From positions 1 through 5,151 of the forward strand of contig JBCCFC010001013.1 in assembly GCA_039029935.1 (NCBI GenBank): a stretch of 5,151 nucleotides of DNA, given 5' to 3'. This stretch comes from G039029935 sp039029935. GTDB lineage: Bacteria > Chloroflexota > Anaerolineae > Caldilineales > Caldilineaceae. Positions 5,122 through 5,151 of the stretch are shown here, in pieces. Each line of letters opens with the position of its first letter. Positions within the stretch are counted from its first letter, which is position 1. A model generated the notes under the pieces. It was not told the DNA's origin. It saw nothing but the letters and a program-made list of their open reading frames with translations, and ran no database searches. Position numbers and translations under genes: made by a program.

Positions 5122-5151
5122 CGGGGAGTAGCGCAGCTTGGTAGCGCACAG
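5122..5151 (+). tRNA. tRNA 5' part, probably tRNA-Pro (cut by window end)
   Basis: The sequence begins CGGGGAG (acceptor strand, 5122-5128), then T8-A9, D-stem GCGC (5131-5134), a D-loop with A14 and G18-G19 (5140-5141), and the matching GCGC (5144-5147). The anticodon stem starts at 5149 and the rest is outside the window. A C at position 1 with CGGGG and the GCGC D-stem is typical of bacterial tRNA-Pro, but the anticodon is not visible, so the isotype is an inference. Confidence 0.85.

Overview
The window reads as ordinary bacterial chromosome, most likely from the Chloroflexota (Anaerolineae-like). This is an inference from style: lipoproteins with long Thr/Pro/Glu linkers, a sortase preceded by such a linker, and a LysM protein with FxLYD-like repeats. 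No sequence search was possible. No phage, transposon, CRISPR or plasmid signature was seen. The left part (bases 1 to about 3000) looks richer in G+C than the right part.

Layout: (1) bases 2-1141, plus strand: a short protein of the reductive dehalogenase catalytic subunit (RdhA) family with two Fe-S cluster motifs and a Tyr/Asn/Arg set at PceA-like spacing. (2) bases 1147-3015, minus strand: a probable two-gene operon. It encodes a LysM protein with two FxLYD-like beta domains, then a sortase; both have an N-terminal hydrophobic segment ending in Cys and a disordered linker. The sortase ends 5 bases from the RdhA-like gene, tail to tail. (3) bases 3016-3121: a compact divergent control region with back-to-back extended -10 promoters. 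(4) bases 3122-3622, plus strand: a small YfcE-type metallophosphoesterase. (5) bases 3679-5045, plus strand: two unrecognised proteins, each with one N-terminal membrane segment and a predicted cytoplasmic body. (6) bases 5081-5151: a perfect-consensus sigma70-type promoter and the first 30 bases of a tRNA, probably tRNA-Pro, cut by the window edge.

How the genes may work together: the LysM protein and sortase form a plausible cell-surface pair (glycan binding plus covalent anchoring). The phosphoesterase and the two membrane proteins run in one direction and may be co-transcribed. No functional link between the RdhA-like protein and the rest is visible. The most interesting items are the RdhA-like enzyme without a visible RdhB partner, the sortase with a possible lipobox, the tandem stop-codon repeat after the first unknown membrane protein, and the unknown membrane-protein pair itself.
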